Assembly: GCA_014706295.1 (NCBI GenBank)
Contig: JACSVZ010000001.1
Coordinates: 39,480,318 to 39,544,317, forward strand
From: Lycocorax pyrrhopterus obiensis
Taxonomy: Eukaryota; Chordata; Aves; Passeriformes; Paradisaeidae
Reading direction: 5' to 3'
Length of the DNA stretch: 64,000 nt
Shown here piece by piece: positions 45,352 to 64,000 of the stretch (position 1 is its first letter; every line of letters starts with the position of its first letter). A model generated the notes under the pieces. The model was not told the origin of the DNA and ran no database searches. It saw only the letters and a list, made by a program, of their open reading frames with translations. The position numbers were made by a program, and so were the translations under genes.

Positions 45352-48300
45352 CCACCACACTGGGGGAGTGAACCTCAACTTTCTAAATGTCAAGGTCAGC
45401 TTCCCTGCTCCAAGCACATTGCTTGTTTAAAAAAATTACTTACCTACACAGAACATTATCCTTTGAGATATTTATTATGTACTACCAGACCATGAGCATA
45501 AATATGCTGAAGTACTTGAGAACACAGTTCTGCCTCCATATCTAAATGGTACCCACCTATGAATCACATGCAGTCACAAATGGAACAGGCTCACATTTCT
45601 CTTAACCCAAAATCCTTCAAGGATTTCTAGACAGTGAGAGGAAATGTAGAGTCTGACACACATATATGCATAAGAACTCTAAGGAGAACCTGTAGATAGT
45701 TTCTCTAATGCAGCAATGCACCTTTTGCTAAGTTCCTTCCTATATCCATTCATTCGAATTGTCAGTGCCTCTGAACAGATGACCATTCCTTCACACAAGT
45801 GGCCAGGCAAATTTGAAGTGCTTTAAGAAGCTTCCAACAGATTCAGAAACTGTTAGATAGGACACGTTCTCACCAAAGTAAAGTAAGAGAGCACTCCTCT
45901 GAGTTAGTCCTCCAATTATTGAATAGCATTGTCAGTTAATACTCTTGTGCATTTAATTTTGATTGATCCTAAAGGATCCATGGATTTTTTCTCCACAGGG
46001 GAAGCAATCTCTTATTAATCACTCCAGCAGACAGGAAAATACAACCACACCTTTGCATTTTTTCTTGCCAAAGTACAGTGTCTCATGGCAACTGTCTCCG
46101 AAAATGAACAGAGAAGAGCTTGGGCAGTTGAGGAACAAAAACTCAGCTAAGGAACAACAGACTATTAAATTTCACTCATGTCACTCATCTCTTTAAACGT
46201 CAGCCTCTGTGAAATAAGACGACAACAACATATCCAAAAATGTGTGAAAGTAGAAGCAGATAAAATTATGGTACATCACTGGAAGCTTTGTGCATCGCTA
46301 ACTTTGCCCAGCACAAACTAAAACACTAGCAATGATTGGATGTGTCTTATTGTCTGTGCTTACCAAAACAGAGTAGGACAACTCACCATGTCAAAAGGGT
46401 ATAAGCAAAGTTTGTTAGTCTCCTATTTGAATCTGGGGAACTGAGCACCATGAACACCAGGGGTTCCTTGAAGACTGTAACCTCATTTGTGTGTGAACTA
46501 AAAGGGTTTCTCTCCACAAAAGACAGAGGGTTTTTCATTTGTTGTTTGTTTTTAACAAAAGACTAAACTTCCCTAGGAAAACTGGAGACACAAACACAAA
46601 ACGATCCCATAAGGATAAGTTCAGCGGCTGCAGACTTAGCTTTAAGAAAATCATAGGTTACTCTCCAAGCCAAAAGGCCCACAGTCTCTTATTAGACACT
46701 TAGGGAAATGCCATCATAATAGAGTAAATCAAAAAAGGCATGAGAAGAGGCCAATGTCAAAAGCCCTAAATTGTCCAAAAGACAAAAAAAAAAAAACAAC
46801 AACATTTTAGCCCATAACATCCCTATCTCTCAGGCTTCATGAAAGAAAATCAAAAGGTCTGACCTATCTCGGAGTTCTTAATAGCAGCTACCATTTAGAA
46901 CAGGAGAAAAGAGGACAGTCTACTTCCTTCATCCAGCCATACCAGAAGAGGTGCGTCCAGGAGTCCTTAAGCAATCAAACTGAAAGAGCATTCCCAGGAA
47001 GGGTTAACTTAAGGTTTTAGGGTCTCTATGGTGTCTCACAGAAGTTAGTGCCCTGCTAATCTGCAAGTCTTGTAACCCTTTGAAAATTAATGGATTCTGC
47101 AGCCAAGTGCAAGTGGCTGTAAGGCAGATAACACTTCCAAAGCTGTCAGTAGAAGTCTGGCAGAGTCTAAAATATTCAACAACGAAAAGGACGAAAAGTT
47201 TTCACGCCAAATTTTGGAAGCTATTGACTTGCCCACACTCTTGTAGAGTGATAGGAGGGGATGAGAACTTACTGGCAACTCCAACAGAGAAGCCCAAGAA
47301 AGTTAAAAGGCTGGTACTTCTGATGAAAGAAAACACTCTGATCACAGCTGGCTGGTGAGAGAAAGACGTATCACACCACTTTAATTGACCACAGGCAAGG
47401 AGAAGGAGCAGGCAGGAATGGCAGGCATCGCCTTACATACACCGGTGAGACAGAAGACACTCCTCTTTTAAGTGCTTAGGTACACATATATGCACATGTG
47501 CATTATATCAGGACCTGAAGTATTCACTTTCCACAATAACACAGTAAGATCTCTAGGCATAAGCAGTGTAAGGCTTCCAAGAAATCCACAAGCACTACCA
47601 AGAAGCATTTATTAGTGGGTTTGTATCTTTAGATTTAAACTTTGGGTTTTTATTTAAAATATATGTCAAACAGTGGCAGTCCTGCAATTATGATTCAACA
47701 TTAACTAATAAAGCACCTCTAAAGAAACATCATTTGGATGATGTGCTTTTCCTCACACCCCTAGTTGTTGCATCACATAGTTCTGTGCTATAAAAAAATA
47801 CAGTAAACCCATCCCAGCTGGTGAACATATAACACTGGCAATTCCCACAGGCAGTGACATACCTCTGTCTTTCTGAAATCAGAACTTCTTTCTGCGCTTT
47901 TTATATGCGTATTCTCTGATGGCTGCCATGCAACAGAAAACACAGCAAGGCCATATCTTGCATAGCAGCGAGGTATTCCAGCTTCACATTAAACCAGTAA
48001 GATTATGATAGTTTTGCACTTTTGAGTTACTAGACACCTAGATCTCTAGGTCACTACCATGAACGGTACTAAATGTGGTGCAAAGTATTTTGTACTTCAT
48101 ATTCCAATTCAAATGGAAATACACAGTATGATGTGGCCTTTACACAATTACTCTAGTATAACCAAATACTTGTATCTGTGGTAAAATTCATACTTATTTC
48201 ATATTTTACTTGACTTTCATATCCAAAAGTGAATCTCAAAGAAAAAATCTCATATATATTAACAAAGCCATCTCATACCAAAATATATCTGATTGGCAAG

Positions 48301-48535
48301 ATCCATATCCATTTTATACAAGATCATGAAAAAAATTAACTACACAACAGCAGTTTTCTTATGGAAAGACACTGTAAAGCAAAATCAAAACGCCCTCAAG
48401 AATAACATCAAAATTGCATTACAATCAAATGACTGTAACAAACATTTCTTTTCTTTGTGCTTTTTAATAGAATGAAATTTCCTTGCATTTGTACAATAAA
48501 TACAACCAGCAGCCTTCCAAAAGTGCTTTCAGTCA

Positions 48536-48766
<231 letters not shown>

Positions 48767-50205
48767 CTAAAAATAACACTTGGGGAAAAAGCTCATGTAG
48801 AAAATTAATTATATATTAAATACTAATTGAACATTCCTTCAAATTCTGAATAGGACTATTCTAAAGCCTCTATGTAGAGTCTGTACAAAGCAAAAAACCC
48901 TCTCACTTCAAAATTCAATTTCTGAATTTTTGGGGTCTTCTTACAAAAGGCTGAAATAAGATTAAAACTACGTTTTCAAGCATTTTAAATTGCACTGCAT
49001 TATGAAATTACACAAAAGCAAAATCAACAAAATAAACATCTCCAAGGATGCAAAATTTTGCTCCTGACTTTCAGAAAGAATGTCTAATGGAGCTTTCTCA
49101 GTAAGCAAACCACAGTGTCCTGTCTTTAATGAAGAAGAAGAAAAAAAGATCTTCAGAAACATTGTTATCCTCATTAAGGAGAATTAAATTTGCAACTTCC
49201 TCAGTACTTTCAAAGGAAATTAAAGCAGTAGTTTCAAGAAATTTTTTAAAAATCAAGAACTACAGTTCTTGGCTGCAGCTTCAGTTCATGGAAGAGGTAA
49301 CAAAATCAAGTATCTAAATCCAACTACATAAATTACACACTAGAAAAAACCCCAAAAGTTCAGCATAGCAGAACTCTTAATTAATTCTTCAACTTCAAAC
49401 TAGCGGTGAAAGTAAGAAAAGGAACTCTGTCCCTTTATGAAATTGATGGTATGATGCAGCCATTTCCAATACCAAATACTGGATTTGAAGATTCAAGTAG
49501 ACTTCTTCCCATCTTATGATGATAACTCTACACTTGTTTTTAGAACAATTTCTTTTAACACAGACCACACCTGCTCCCTTTCTTCCTTATAAAATTTTTC
49601 TTCTAGCCCATTTTTTTTTCCATCTATCATCCTGCTCTGATCTGCGGGAACCCATGACAATATTCATGCTTCATTCTTTAATAGTGCAGTTCTACACTGA
49701 AAACCAACCAAGATAAAACAAGGAGACAATCTCCCTCAAACTGTGTGAACTCAACCATATCTACTCACATTTGTGACAACGAATCTGTATTATTTATTAC
49801 TCCTTTTAGCACCACAGAGCAAGTATGGCACTAGGCAAGATGAATTCCTGCATGTATGACACCAATGGCTGCTGAGGCATGAAAAATCTGGGGAGATGTG
49901 ACTGAAAACGAGGCAGTGAACTCATGAAGACAACTCATGTGCACTGTGCAGCATCAGATCCAGCGTGCTCTGCGCTCTGTGAGATCAGATGTTTTTCCTC
50001 CTAAAAAATTCTGTTGTGCTCCCACAAATGTATGAAGTTTTCTAGTGAAAAAAGGGGTCAAGAAGACTGACAACTTTGGGATTTCCTAAACTACAGCATG
50101 TCCTAGAACCCTCTTCCCTGTCCAGGGGGAGGTTTAGCAGCAGCAGTAGCACCAGGATGCTCCAGCCAACTGCTAGATTCCCTAGCAAGGAACTCCCCAC
50201 AAACA

Positions 50206-50245
50206 AAAGAAAAGAAAAAAAAAGAAAAAAAAGGGGAAAAAAAAA
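50206..50245. repeat. Purine-only A/G tract
   Basis: About 40 bases of A with scattered G (AAAAGAAAAGAAAA-like, then AAAAGGGGAAAAA). This simple sequence could be the worn A-tail of a retroposon, but no body was recognised beside it. Confidence 0.8.
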
Positions 50246-50647
50246 CCAACAACAAACCAGGTACTTCCTACCCAAGTGCCCACCCATCCAATCCAGATGG
50301 GTGGAGCTCTACAGACCCATGGGACCCTACAAGAAATCATTTGGGAGGTCCAAAGATTTTTGGACTGGTTTTTTGCAGGGGTTATTTTAGTATTAGAGCA
50401 GTACCTCTAGAGCACAGCATGGTATTTGATGGAACAATCACTGTTCTTTAAGTAGAATGATTCCTTATGAGCACTTCTGTTTCACTGTTAGAAAACCTAC
50501 AACTTTCCACAGAATTCTGTCTCATCAAAACAGAAAAAACAAAAAAATCCTGGAACATTACAATAAACATTGGTCATTGTGCTTCTCTCCTCTCTCTCCA
50601 GGTATTTTTCTGAAGAGGATAATACATTTTTTCAGTCCAAGCAGTAA

Positions 50648-50664
50648 TTTTTTTTTTTTTTTTT
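50648..50664. repeat. T17 homopolymer
   Basis: Seventeen T bases in intron 10, with no attached element recognised. Confidence 0.9.
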
Positions 50665-52134
50665 ACTACAGGACATTTCTCATATCCTACTAAATTTCAG
50701 CAACCTGGACCTTAAAAGAAATGTTTTTCCATTATTAGTTAATGGAAAAAAGAGACATGCATGAACATCTACTATGAGAAAGTAATCATAAACAGAAAAA
50801 GCCAACAACATCTAGCATTAGGCTTTTACTTTTATTCTGTGTACACCATTTTCAGCAAAAGAAACTAATCGCAAAACAATTGTATTTCAGACGACATTTG
50901 CAGCATACTGAAATCATCATCTGTGAGACGACATGAGATTCCAGTACATATCTCACTAAAAATGCATGTCCCAGCTACAGCTTTTGTTTCTAATATCTAA
51001 ATATTCATAACAGAAAATGCCCTGTTTTGTGGGATTAGATGATTATGACACTAGTATATGCTATGTACGTCTACATGCCAAACTAATTAAGTATTATGCA
51101 GTGGAATCCCTCCTACATGATTCAGCAAAATTCTGTTTCCAGTTGCAGGATTGTTGTTTAGCCAAGTAGTAGACATTCCGTGTACTCTTACTTTAAACTT
51201 TTTATCAGATACTTCAGGAGAACAAGACTTCAAATCAGTTCAAGCATAAAGTGTATTTGGACTCTATTTTCCTGTTAATTGTTTTAGTCTTTTCTCATGT
51301 TTTACAAAGTGATTGTTTTATAGTTAGACACAGGAAACTTCTTATTTAACAATTTTAAGTACCAATGCTTTGGAGAAATATAAAAAAGCTAAAAAAAGTT
51401 CTATTTAAAAGTTACTGCTAAATTAATAAATATTTGGCATCTGGTCTCAAATTGTTTGTATATTCAGCAGTTTGAAAATGAACCAAGGTCAACGTCCTAA
51501 AGCTGATTAGAACATGAAGTTAAAATGATATGCTACGATATTGTTAAAAAGTACCATCAAAGTGCTTGTATAAGGAAAACAACATTCACTGTATACCCAT
51601 TATAAATAAAACTACAAATTATTAATAGCAAAGCCATTTTGTTGAATTTACTCAACAGTTCCTAAATACAGTACTGCTTAATTTTTTGGGGTAGCCTTTT
51701 TTTAAACCCAAAGGAATCTAGACTGTGTAAAATCTGCCCTGAACTCATGGAAGTATGGAGGAACCAATCTCATCTAACTTTTGTCATTGAAGAATCAGTA
51801 GGAACCTGCTGAATCTCCCAAATCTGCATGCACTGAAAGAAAGATCTTTAAGGCGTACTGATCTGCACATAAAAAAAAAAATTTAAAAAATAGGCAGCCA
51901 AAAAACATTAGCCATAGCAAAAGAATACAGAAAGATGCTCTACCAATCTGACCTCTTTTGAACCCTACGATCAATGCTGAAACTAAGAGTTCACTATATA
52001 CCTTTCCAAGACCCTTCAATAGAGAATAAGGTGGGGTTTTGATTTCATTTTTACACCATTTTTCATTTTGCTGTTTCACTGTTTACAGACTGTTTCTTCA
52101 TGTCACTTTTCCTTTTTCATTTCTCCCCTTCTAC

Positions 52135-52680
52135 TCCTCTCTGCTGAGACTGTACTGGGAGTACTACATCCAGCTCTGGAGTCCTCAGTACAGGAAAGAC
52201 ATGGACCTGTTGGAACAGGTTCAGAGTAGAGCCACAAAAATGATCAGAGGGACTGAACACCTCTCCTGTGAGGAAAGGCTAAGAGAGTTGGGGTAGTTCA
52301 GCCTGGAAAAAAGAAGTCTCTGGGGATACCTAATTGCAGCTTTTCAGTACTTAGAGGGGGGCTGACAAGAAAGATGGAGACAAACTTTTTAGCAGGGCCT
52401 ATAACAACCAGAAAAGGGGTAATGGCTTTAAACTACAAAACAATAGATTTAGACTAGATATAAGGGAGAAATATTTCTTTATGAGAGTGGTGAAACAACA
52501 GAACAGGTTGCCCAGAGAGGTGGCAGATGCCCCATCCCTGGAAACATTCAAGATCAGCTTGGACAAGGCTCTGAGCAGCCTGACCTAGTTGAAGATGTCC
52601 CTGCTCATTGCAGAGGAATGGACCAGATAGCCTTTCACAATCCCTTCCAACGCAAATCTTTCTAGGATTCTATGATATGC
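52135..52680 (+). mobile_element. CR1 LINE 3' end (5'-truncated)
   Basis: This is the best preserved CR1 in the window. It begins within the end of ORF2: frame 1 reads LRLYWEYYIQLWSPQYRKD, then MDLLEQVQSRATKMIRG and EERLRELG, the typical CR1 reverse-transcriptase C-terminus. The 3' UTR blocks follow (GTTCAGCCTGGAAAAAAGAA; AACAGGTTGCCCAGAGAGGT; CCATCCCTGGAAACATTCAA), ending in GGATTCTATGATATG. It is dead: 5'-truncated, with an early stop after RELG. It is antisense to PCCA, in intron 10. Confidence 0.95.
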
Positions 52681-53597
52681 AAGTTAGCCCCATAGGAAGC
52701 ATCAGGCTGGGGCACACATCTGGCAGAGTGAAAAACGTTAAATATTTCTCTCTTAGAAATCATTCCACACTATCAAATTTGCTGCTGTTGTTTCTTAGTT
52801 ACTGAGCTACTTCAGGCTCTCACTATCTAAAAAAAAAAAATCCAACAACCACATGTCACAATGCAGAAAGGGTTTAGATTTTAGACAAAAAGAAATGAAA
52901 TTTATGTGTAAAAAGTGAAATTTCTGTTGAGGAAATTAATATGCTCTGTATAGATTTCTTGTCAGAAAATACCTCAAGGCTATTGACACACACAATTCAA
53001 TTACCTGCATAAGATCAAACATCACAAATTTTGAAAACATAGTTTTGTGAACGAGTGCCTAAAAGAAACAACTTTTGTTCTGCATTAGCAGACCTGACTT
53101 TACTCTAAATCCAATAAATGACAAATGGTAATAATGCAGAAGTTAAAGAGAATACACCTGATTTTGAACCACAAATTGCCCAAAATGGGACACAAATCCT
53201 CCTGAGTTCCCAAGGAGAATTAGATGCTTCAGAACAGAATTCCAAAATACTGAAAAACCCACCTAGACCTTGCAAGAAATTGTTAAGCATGGCAGTTCTT
53301 GAACTCCTACATCCTCTGTTGCACTCAAGCACTCCAACAGGATCCAGAGTTCAAATCTCCAGCCTTCAGGACAGATGCCTATAACATGTTTTTTCTCCCC
53401 CAACAAACTGAGCACAGCTCAGTCTTCCTGCTAAAGAAAGGCTAGAGAATAAAAACAGGAAGGCTGTATTGTACATGATAGCCATGTAGTTTGAGCAATG
53501 ACCCAAGACACCGGAAAACACCAGACTCTAGGCCTTTTTTAGTGGAGTGTTTGAAACATTTTGAACTTTGATTTATTTATGAGTTCAAACCTCATTA

Positions 53598-53783
<186 letters not shown>

Positions 53784-55132
53784 TTAAAAGTTAAGTCCTG
53801 AAGCATACAAGAAAGAACACTTATTTCAGTAAACAGTCAATCTTCACTAATCAACACACACATCTGAAAACCAAGTTATACCATTTGCATTTGATTCTGT
53901 AATGAGTATCCCTTTTTCCATGCTTTTCTTACAAAGACAAAAAAAAAAACCCCAACCAACCTCAAACCAAACCATTCTCAAAGCACAAAAAATTTTAGCA
54001 TGTTTAAAAAGCCTGAACATTTACAACAATTATTTATTCATTTTCTTTGTTGGCATTTTCTTCTGCAAAAGTAATAAAGTAATAGAATTTTAAGACTCAG
54101 TAATTACAAAGTACTTGTTATACAGAAGTAAAGGTGAAGCTCACCATTACTTACAGCACACAGCCCTCAAGACTCAAGAACAGCAGAGGTTAGTTAGCTG
54201 TGCATTAAAGAACTGCAAATGTAATATTATAGAAAATTCCACCATTGAACACAACCTAAAGGTGCAATACTTGACTTCACAGAACACACCAGCAGTACTA
54301 GTAGATTTTCCCTGCCTTAAAGTATAAATGAGTGTTATATGGAGCATTCTGTATGCTTCCCTCTGTTTCTTCTTTTACATATGTAGTTAAACAAAATAAA
54401 GATACTTTATTTATTAACTTTTCTTTTCTCTAAATAGCAGAAAGAATACTCCTTGGCTCAAAACCTCTGACAAACAACTTCACAAACAGCTTTCTCAGGG
54501 GCGAGATAGAGCATAATGCAGGGACCCAAAGGCTTCACTGACATTTTCTACAGGTTCTATAAGTGGTATATTAGTCCCATTCATGTTGATACATATGAAA
54601 AGCTTGGTCAAATGTCTGTGTGACTGACTACTGAAACACAGCATCCCTGACATTTGTGCCCAGAATAAGAACTACAGCACAACTGAGTTGAAGTTTTCAT
54701 GCTTTCCACCTCTTGGATGTAGTTAACCCAGACCACAGACTCACAAGATAGGTAAATTTACGGAAGAGAAAAGTGTATATTTAGAAGTGTATCTTCACCT
54801 TCTTTCAATATTGTGGGATAATACATGTTGCAATTTTGAGACATTATACTTAATGTACAACTTTCCTAAGTTCATATTTAACTTCAATATATTTAACTAC
54901 CTAGTTAAGAGAAAAAAGGGACATCAAAATCAGTGATTCTGTGCACTACCTGATCTGTCAAAAAAACAAAGTGCTGTAACAAACAGCCATATACAGTGTT
55001 TCTTATTGAAACAGATTTACAGCTATTTTAACTCCTATATCAAAGGCTCTGTTTTGCTTTCTAAACATTTTTGTGTCAGTTTTATGCACAATTATTCACC
55101 ACTGACTTTTTCTTTCACCAAAGGATGTGTGC

Positions 55133-55162
55133 TATTGCAGTTTAGAAATCTAAACTGCAATA
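55133..55162. repeat. Perfect palindrome, 14-bp arms, 2-nt spacer
   Basis: TATTGCAGTTTAGA (55133-55146) and TCTAAACTGCAATA (55149-55162) are exact reverse complements separated by AA. No element termini or duplications were recognised around it. Confidence 0.92.
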
Positions 55163-57283
55163 CTTGTTAAAAAAAGACAGGTGCCTAATCATCTCATCCA
55201 TACATCTGTAAACCTTTTTAAATTAGGAATTACTATCTCAGATATTCTGAACTTGTTTTATCTTACAGATCTGTGCAGTTGCAATTGTTGAATGATAAAA
55301 ATTACTTCCAACTGGATGTGAGGAAAAAAATTGCTGGCAAGAATGAAAAAGCAGAGCAGGCTTTTTAGGGAGGCTCTGTAATCTCAGTGCAAGACCCAAT
55401 CAGGCAAAGTTCTAAGCAATCACCTTTAAACTGAGTGTTGATGCTATTCAGAGGATGAAGCTGGATGAGATGCTGTCTCTAGATCTCTTCAAACATACAA
55501 TTATAAAGAGGAAAAACAGGATCTCTCTAAGGTTCCCCTCTCTCCCTACAGTACATTTACTCACACTGAAGTTTAAGTTGTACAAACGCATTACTGATGT
55601 TGCCACAAGCCTTCCTGTGGTTGTCTGAAGTGAAACAGCCATGCCAACTTTCTGCCTCCAGCTCTGAGATCAGCAGTGCTGCTTTAATTAAAACAATTTT
55701 CTTTCAAGGCAGTCAGACACCAACTAAAGACCATACTCATTACATAGAATTTCAGTTTTCGGTATCAGGAAATAGTAAAATACAATTTTTTTCTTGTCAA
55801 GGCAAGCATTAGAAGGGCCATCTAGTTAAAAAGTAGATGTTTGATAACCATTAGTATAGTAGAAGCCCTCTGAAGCCCTAACATGTAGCCAATAGATACT
55901 CAAATGTTGTTGATTTTACACACAAAACCAATATCCATTGCTTCAAGCTTAAATCCAAATTAAAAAAAAAAACCTAAAATTATCTAGTCACAGCATTTAT
56001 GTATGTTTACATATGTAGATGGCATGTGAATATGTGGGTTTTTTTAAAAAACAGGGTTTTAGGAAACACTGTTCTTCACTCATCCAATAGATTCTTTCCC
56101 CTCCCCTGAACAGCACATACCTGTGCAGGACAGACCAAAGATGTCAAGCCCATACACTCCCATTTTTGCACAGTAGTTTGAAAGGCCAAGTGCAATGCTT
56201 TGGGAAGATAATAAAACTCAATGCACAGGCTTGCAATAGGTAATGCTGTTGAGTTTTTAAAGCATTGTCCTCTTATACTGCACACTTCATATTTCCTTTG
56301 CTTTAGGAGGTGGAGGACTCAGAATGATTTGCTGCTTATTATTCCACATTAACTTCTTGAAGTCCCATTGCTCATTCCTTCAGAGCCATTGGAAGATTAC
56401 AGCATCAGGGGGAAAAAGTCATTTCAATCAATGTTTCTAAAGACAGGTAGGAAACTGAAGAAAATTACTATTTCAGACTACAAAAACACATTTACTAGGA
56501 GTAGTCCCACACATCCTGCTGCACCATTCCAGTGAAGAGCAACAACCGTGGAACAGCAGAAGTAAACACAGCATGGCACCACAAGACGACAGAAGAGAAA
56601 TTATAAGGGGTTCTTGGAATCTGAGAACAGATGTTTGATTTACGTTCATAAAATTGGCATTAGCACCAAGAAAGAATTTCAGAAACAGGACAATTTACAT
56701 TTTCCTGTTACTATAGGTTAAAAGACAAAATCTTTCATCTCTCTAAATATCTGTTGCTGTAAGCTGCCTTGGTAAAAATTTTCAAAACAGATACCCCACT
56801 AAGCATGCAAGACTTCAATATCTAGGAAAAGTTACAGAAGGTGCGATAATAGGGAGAAATCACTAACACAAAGCTCCAAATTTTTCAAAGGTAACTCTTA
56901 AAAAATAATTTAGTACAAATTCCCAGCTTGGAGGTTATCATGTCTGCAGCTGAAGCTACTAGCTAAAGAAACTAATTTCTACCTGCACATCCACAGAGTT
57001 TAAAACATGGGCCAATAGCTCCTGTAAAATGACCTCCAATACTGAACCTACAAGCCAATAAGTGCAAAGATCCATTACAACCTCTGCCAGAAAGTTTCAA
57101 TCTGTTCTTTGGAAATGATAGAGTCCTGAATTTAATTCCTTTTCATAGCTGCCAGCACAGTCCTCTTAGCACCTTTTAGATTTAACATTACACTATAAGG
57201 ACAAGGCTTGCATAACTAACCAAGAGGATTATTATATAAGGACTCCACTCCAAATAACGAGGAGCTGAATGATACTTCAGAAT

Positions 57284-57340
57284 TGACTTGGACTTGATGA
57301 TCCTTGTCCATCCCATCCAATTCAGGATATTCTATCATTC
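57284..57340 (+). mobile_element. CR1 3' tail fragment
   Basis: TTGGACTTGATGATCCTTGT, then CCATCCCATCCAATTCAGGA and TATTCTATCATTC match the last ~55 bp of a CR1 3' end with a mutated octamer. Confidence 0.8.
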
Positions 57341-58797
57341 AAAAGCTTTCCATAAACAAGGCAAGCAGCTCAAATTATCATTAAATAGGACTGAGTCAAA
57401 GTAATATCACTAAATTAATTTATTGATATGCAAATGTACATAAAAGAATATCCCTAGCTAGCTTCTACTGGTACCAATCAGCTCTACCAGGTGACTTTCT
57501 AAACCATAACAACAGCCTTTCTCCAAGTTAAGCTGGCAATCATGATTTTACATCCACTTTTCGTCTAAAACAGTTACTTTAATCAAGCTCCTTTGCTCCT
57601 TTCTGAACTAAACAAGAAATGAATGCCTTCCTTTCAAGTCCAACAGATGCAACTGCTGCCTGAACAAGATCAAGGCAGTAATTTTGGATTCTAAAGCAGT
57701 AGCAACAAAGTATCCTTTTAAGAAAGCAGGTTATTCTAGATCTTCATTCTAATGCAGAAAACATTATTTTCCTATTTGGAGTTGAATGCAAATGGACTAG
57801 ACAGAGCAAGGTACAAATAAACCCACTATGTTTTCTTTAAATCTAAAATCTAACTGCTAGACATTCATTGTTCTTTCATCCAGCTTTTAGGTTTTGACAA
57901 ATAAAAATTTAATAGGGGACAGAAAAATGACAAGGAAGTCATGCAGGTGACTAAATTAAACTAATGAAAATTTCAGTTGTACTTTGAGTTGACTCCAGCA
58001 CGTGCTACTCTCTCTGTGCAGAAAGGAAAACATTCAGGTTATTTTGGATCAAATAGGCTTTTCATTACAAGTCTTTGAAAAATCAAAAAATACATTTTTC
58101 TGTAGGATCAGCAGCACATGGAGTTGAAATCAGGCTCCTCGCTGCCAGAATATCAGCAGAGAATGGACTGTAAAATTCCAAGTCAACAACAAAGCATCGT
58201 GAAATGTTCAGGATTCAGACAACCAATAAGAGACATAAAAACATCTGTGTGTTGAAACACGTGTTGTTTCAAAACAGACAAAAGTACAATAGTTTGCTGA
58301 TACAAATACTTTAAACACAGAAGTATGCAATTTATTAGAGCACATTATGGCAACACCATATGTGTTTCCACGTATGAATTATCAGTCTCATCAACTTTAA
58401 CAGAACTAATGGCATGCATTAATGTTTGTGAATCAGAGCCAGTAAATATTCTACCTAACACAGAGAATTAATAAATCAGCATTCTGAAAGGCATACAGCA
58501 AAATGTTATTTACACTCTAAATTTACAGTCTAACATTGGACTAACAGCAGATGTAAGTGTTGGTTTTTTACTCAAATTAATGGATGATGTTTTGTAAGGT
58601 TTGTGCAAGAATTAATTGGAAATAGGCACACGCAAACTTCCGAAGTATATCGCTCACTCTGCTAAAAGGATAAAACCAAATAATATCCAATTTCTTCGTC
58701 TAACATTTCATATCTGCTCAACTGTCAGCTCACAATGGCTTAATGGGACTTCAGTAACTGCAGCATTCATCAAGGCAAGCTTTTGGACAGCATCTCA

Positions 58798-64000
<5,203 letters not shown>

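Overview
This window looks like intron-rich nuclear DNA from a bird. The evidence is a vertebrate-type gene with small exons and long introns, several CR1 LINE 3' ends (the dominant avian retroposon, ending in ATTCTATGAT-like octamers), and two solo LTRs of avian ERV type with 5-bp target-site duplications. I cannot place the order or species from sequence alone.

The only gene I can support is PCCA, the biotin-containing alpha subunit of mitochondrial propionyl-CoA carboxylase, on the minus strand. Ten consecutive internal coding exons were found by reading both strands. They run from 58799-58877 (most 5') down to 3528-3630 (most 3'). Every junction has a GT donor and an AG acceptor. The joined frame has no stop: 1006 nt, equal to 334 whole codons plus split codons at both ends. 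Exon lengths 79, 103, 95, 151, 144, 75, 69, 76, 111 and 103 nt agree with the human exon boundaries I recall (coding positions c.638 to c.1643, exons 9-18 of 24). The window therefore encodes roughly residues 213-548 of a ~728-residue protein: most of the ATP-grasp/biotin carboxylase domain and the start of the BT linker domain. The start codon, transit peptide, first part of the biotin carboxylase domain, C-terminal biotinyl domain and stop codon all lie outside the window.

Layout from low to high coordinate: intron 18 (part), exon 18, intron 17 (a CR1 interrupted by a solo LTR at 4450-5970, and an old minus-strand CR1 at 9563-10030), exon 17, intron 16 (10.6 kb, CR1 scraps), exon 16, intron 15 (804 bp), exon 15, intron 14, exon 14, intron 13 (1.5 kb), exon 13, intron 12 (9.9 kb, with a CpG-rich patch, a perfect hairpin and a tRNA-like scrap), exon 12, intron 11 (6.1 kb, with a second solo LTR at 44871-45346), exon 11, intron 10 (CR1 at 52135-52680), exon 10, intron 9 (perfect palindrome, CR1 tail), exon 9, and part of intron 8.

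No second gene, CRISPR array, operon or clear RNA gene was found. The many short open frames in the introns lack codon continuity, splice context or recognisable domains, and I treat them as chance. I did not find a previously undescribed biological system. The most checkable oddities are the LTR-in-CR1 nest, the second solo LTR, the isolated intronic CpG patch, and two perfect 14-bp-arm palindromes.
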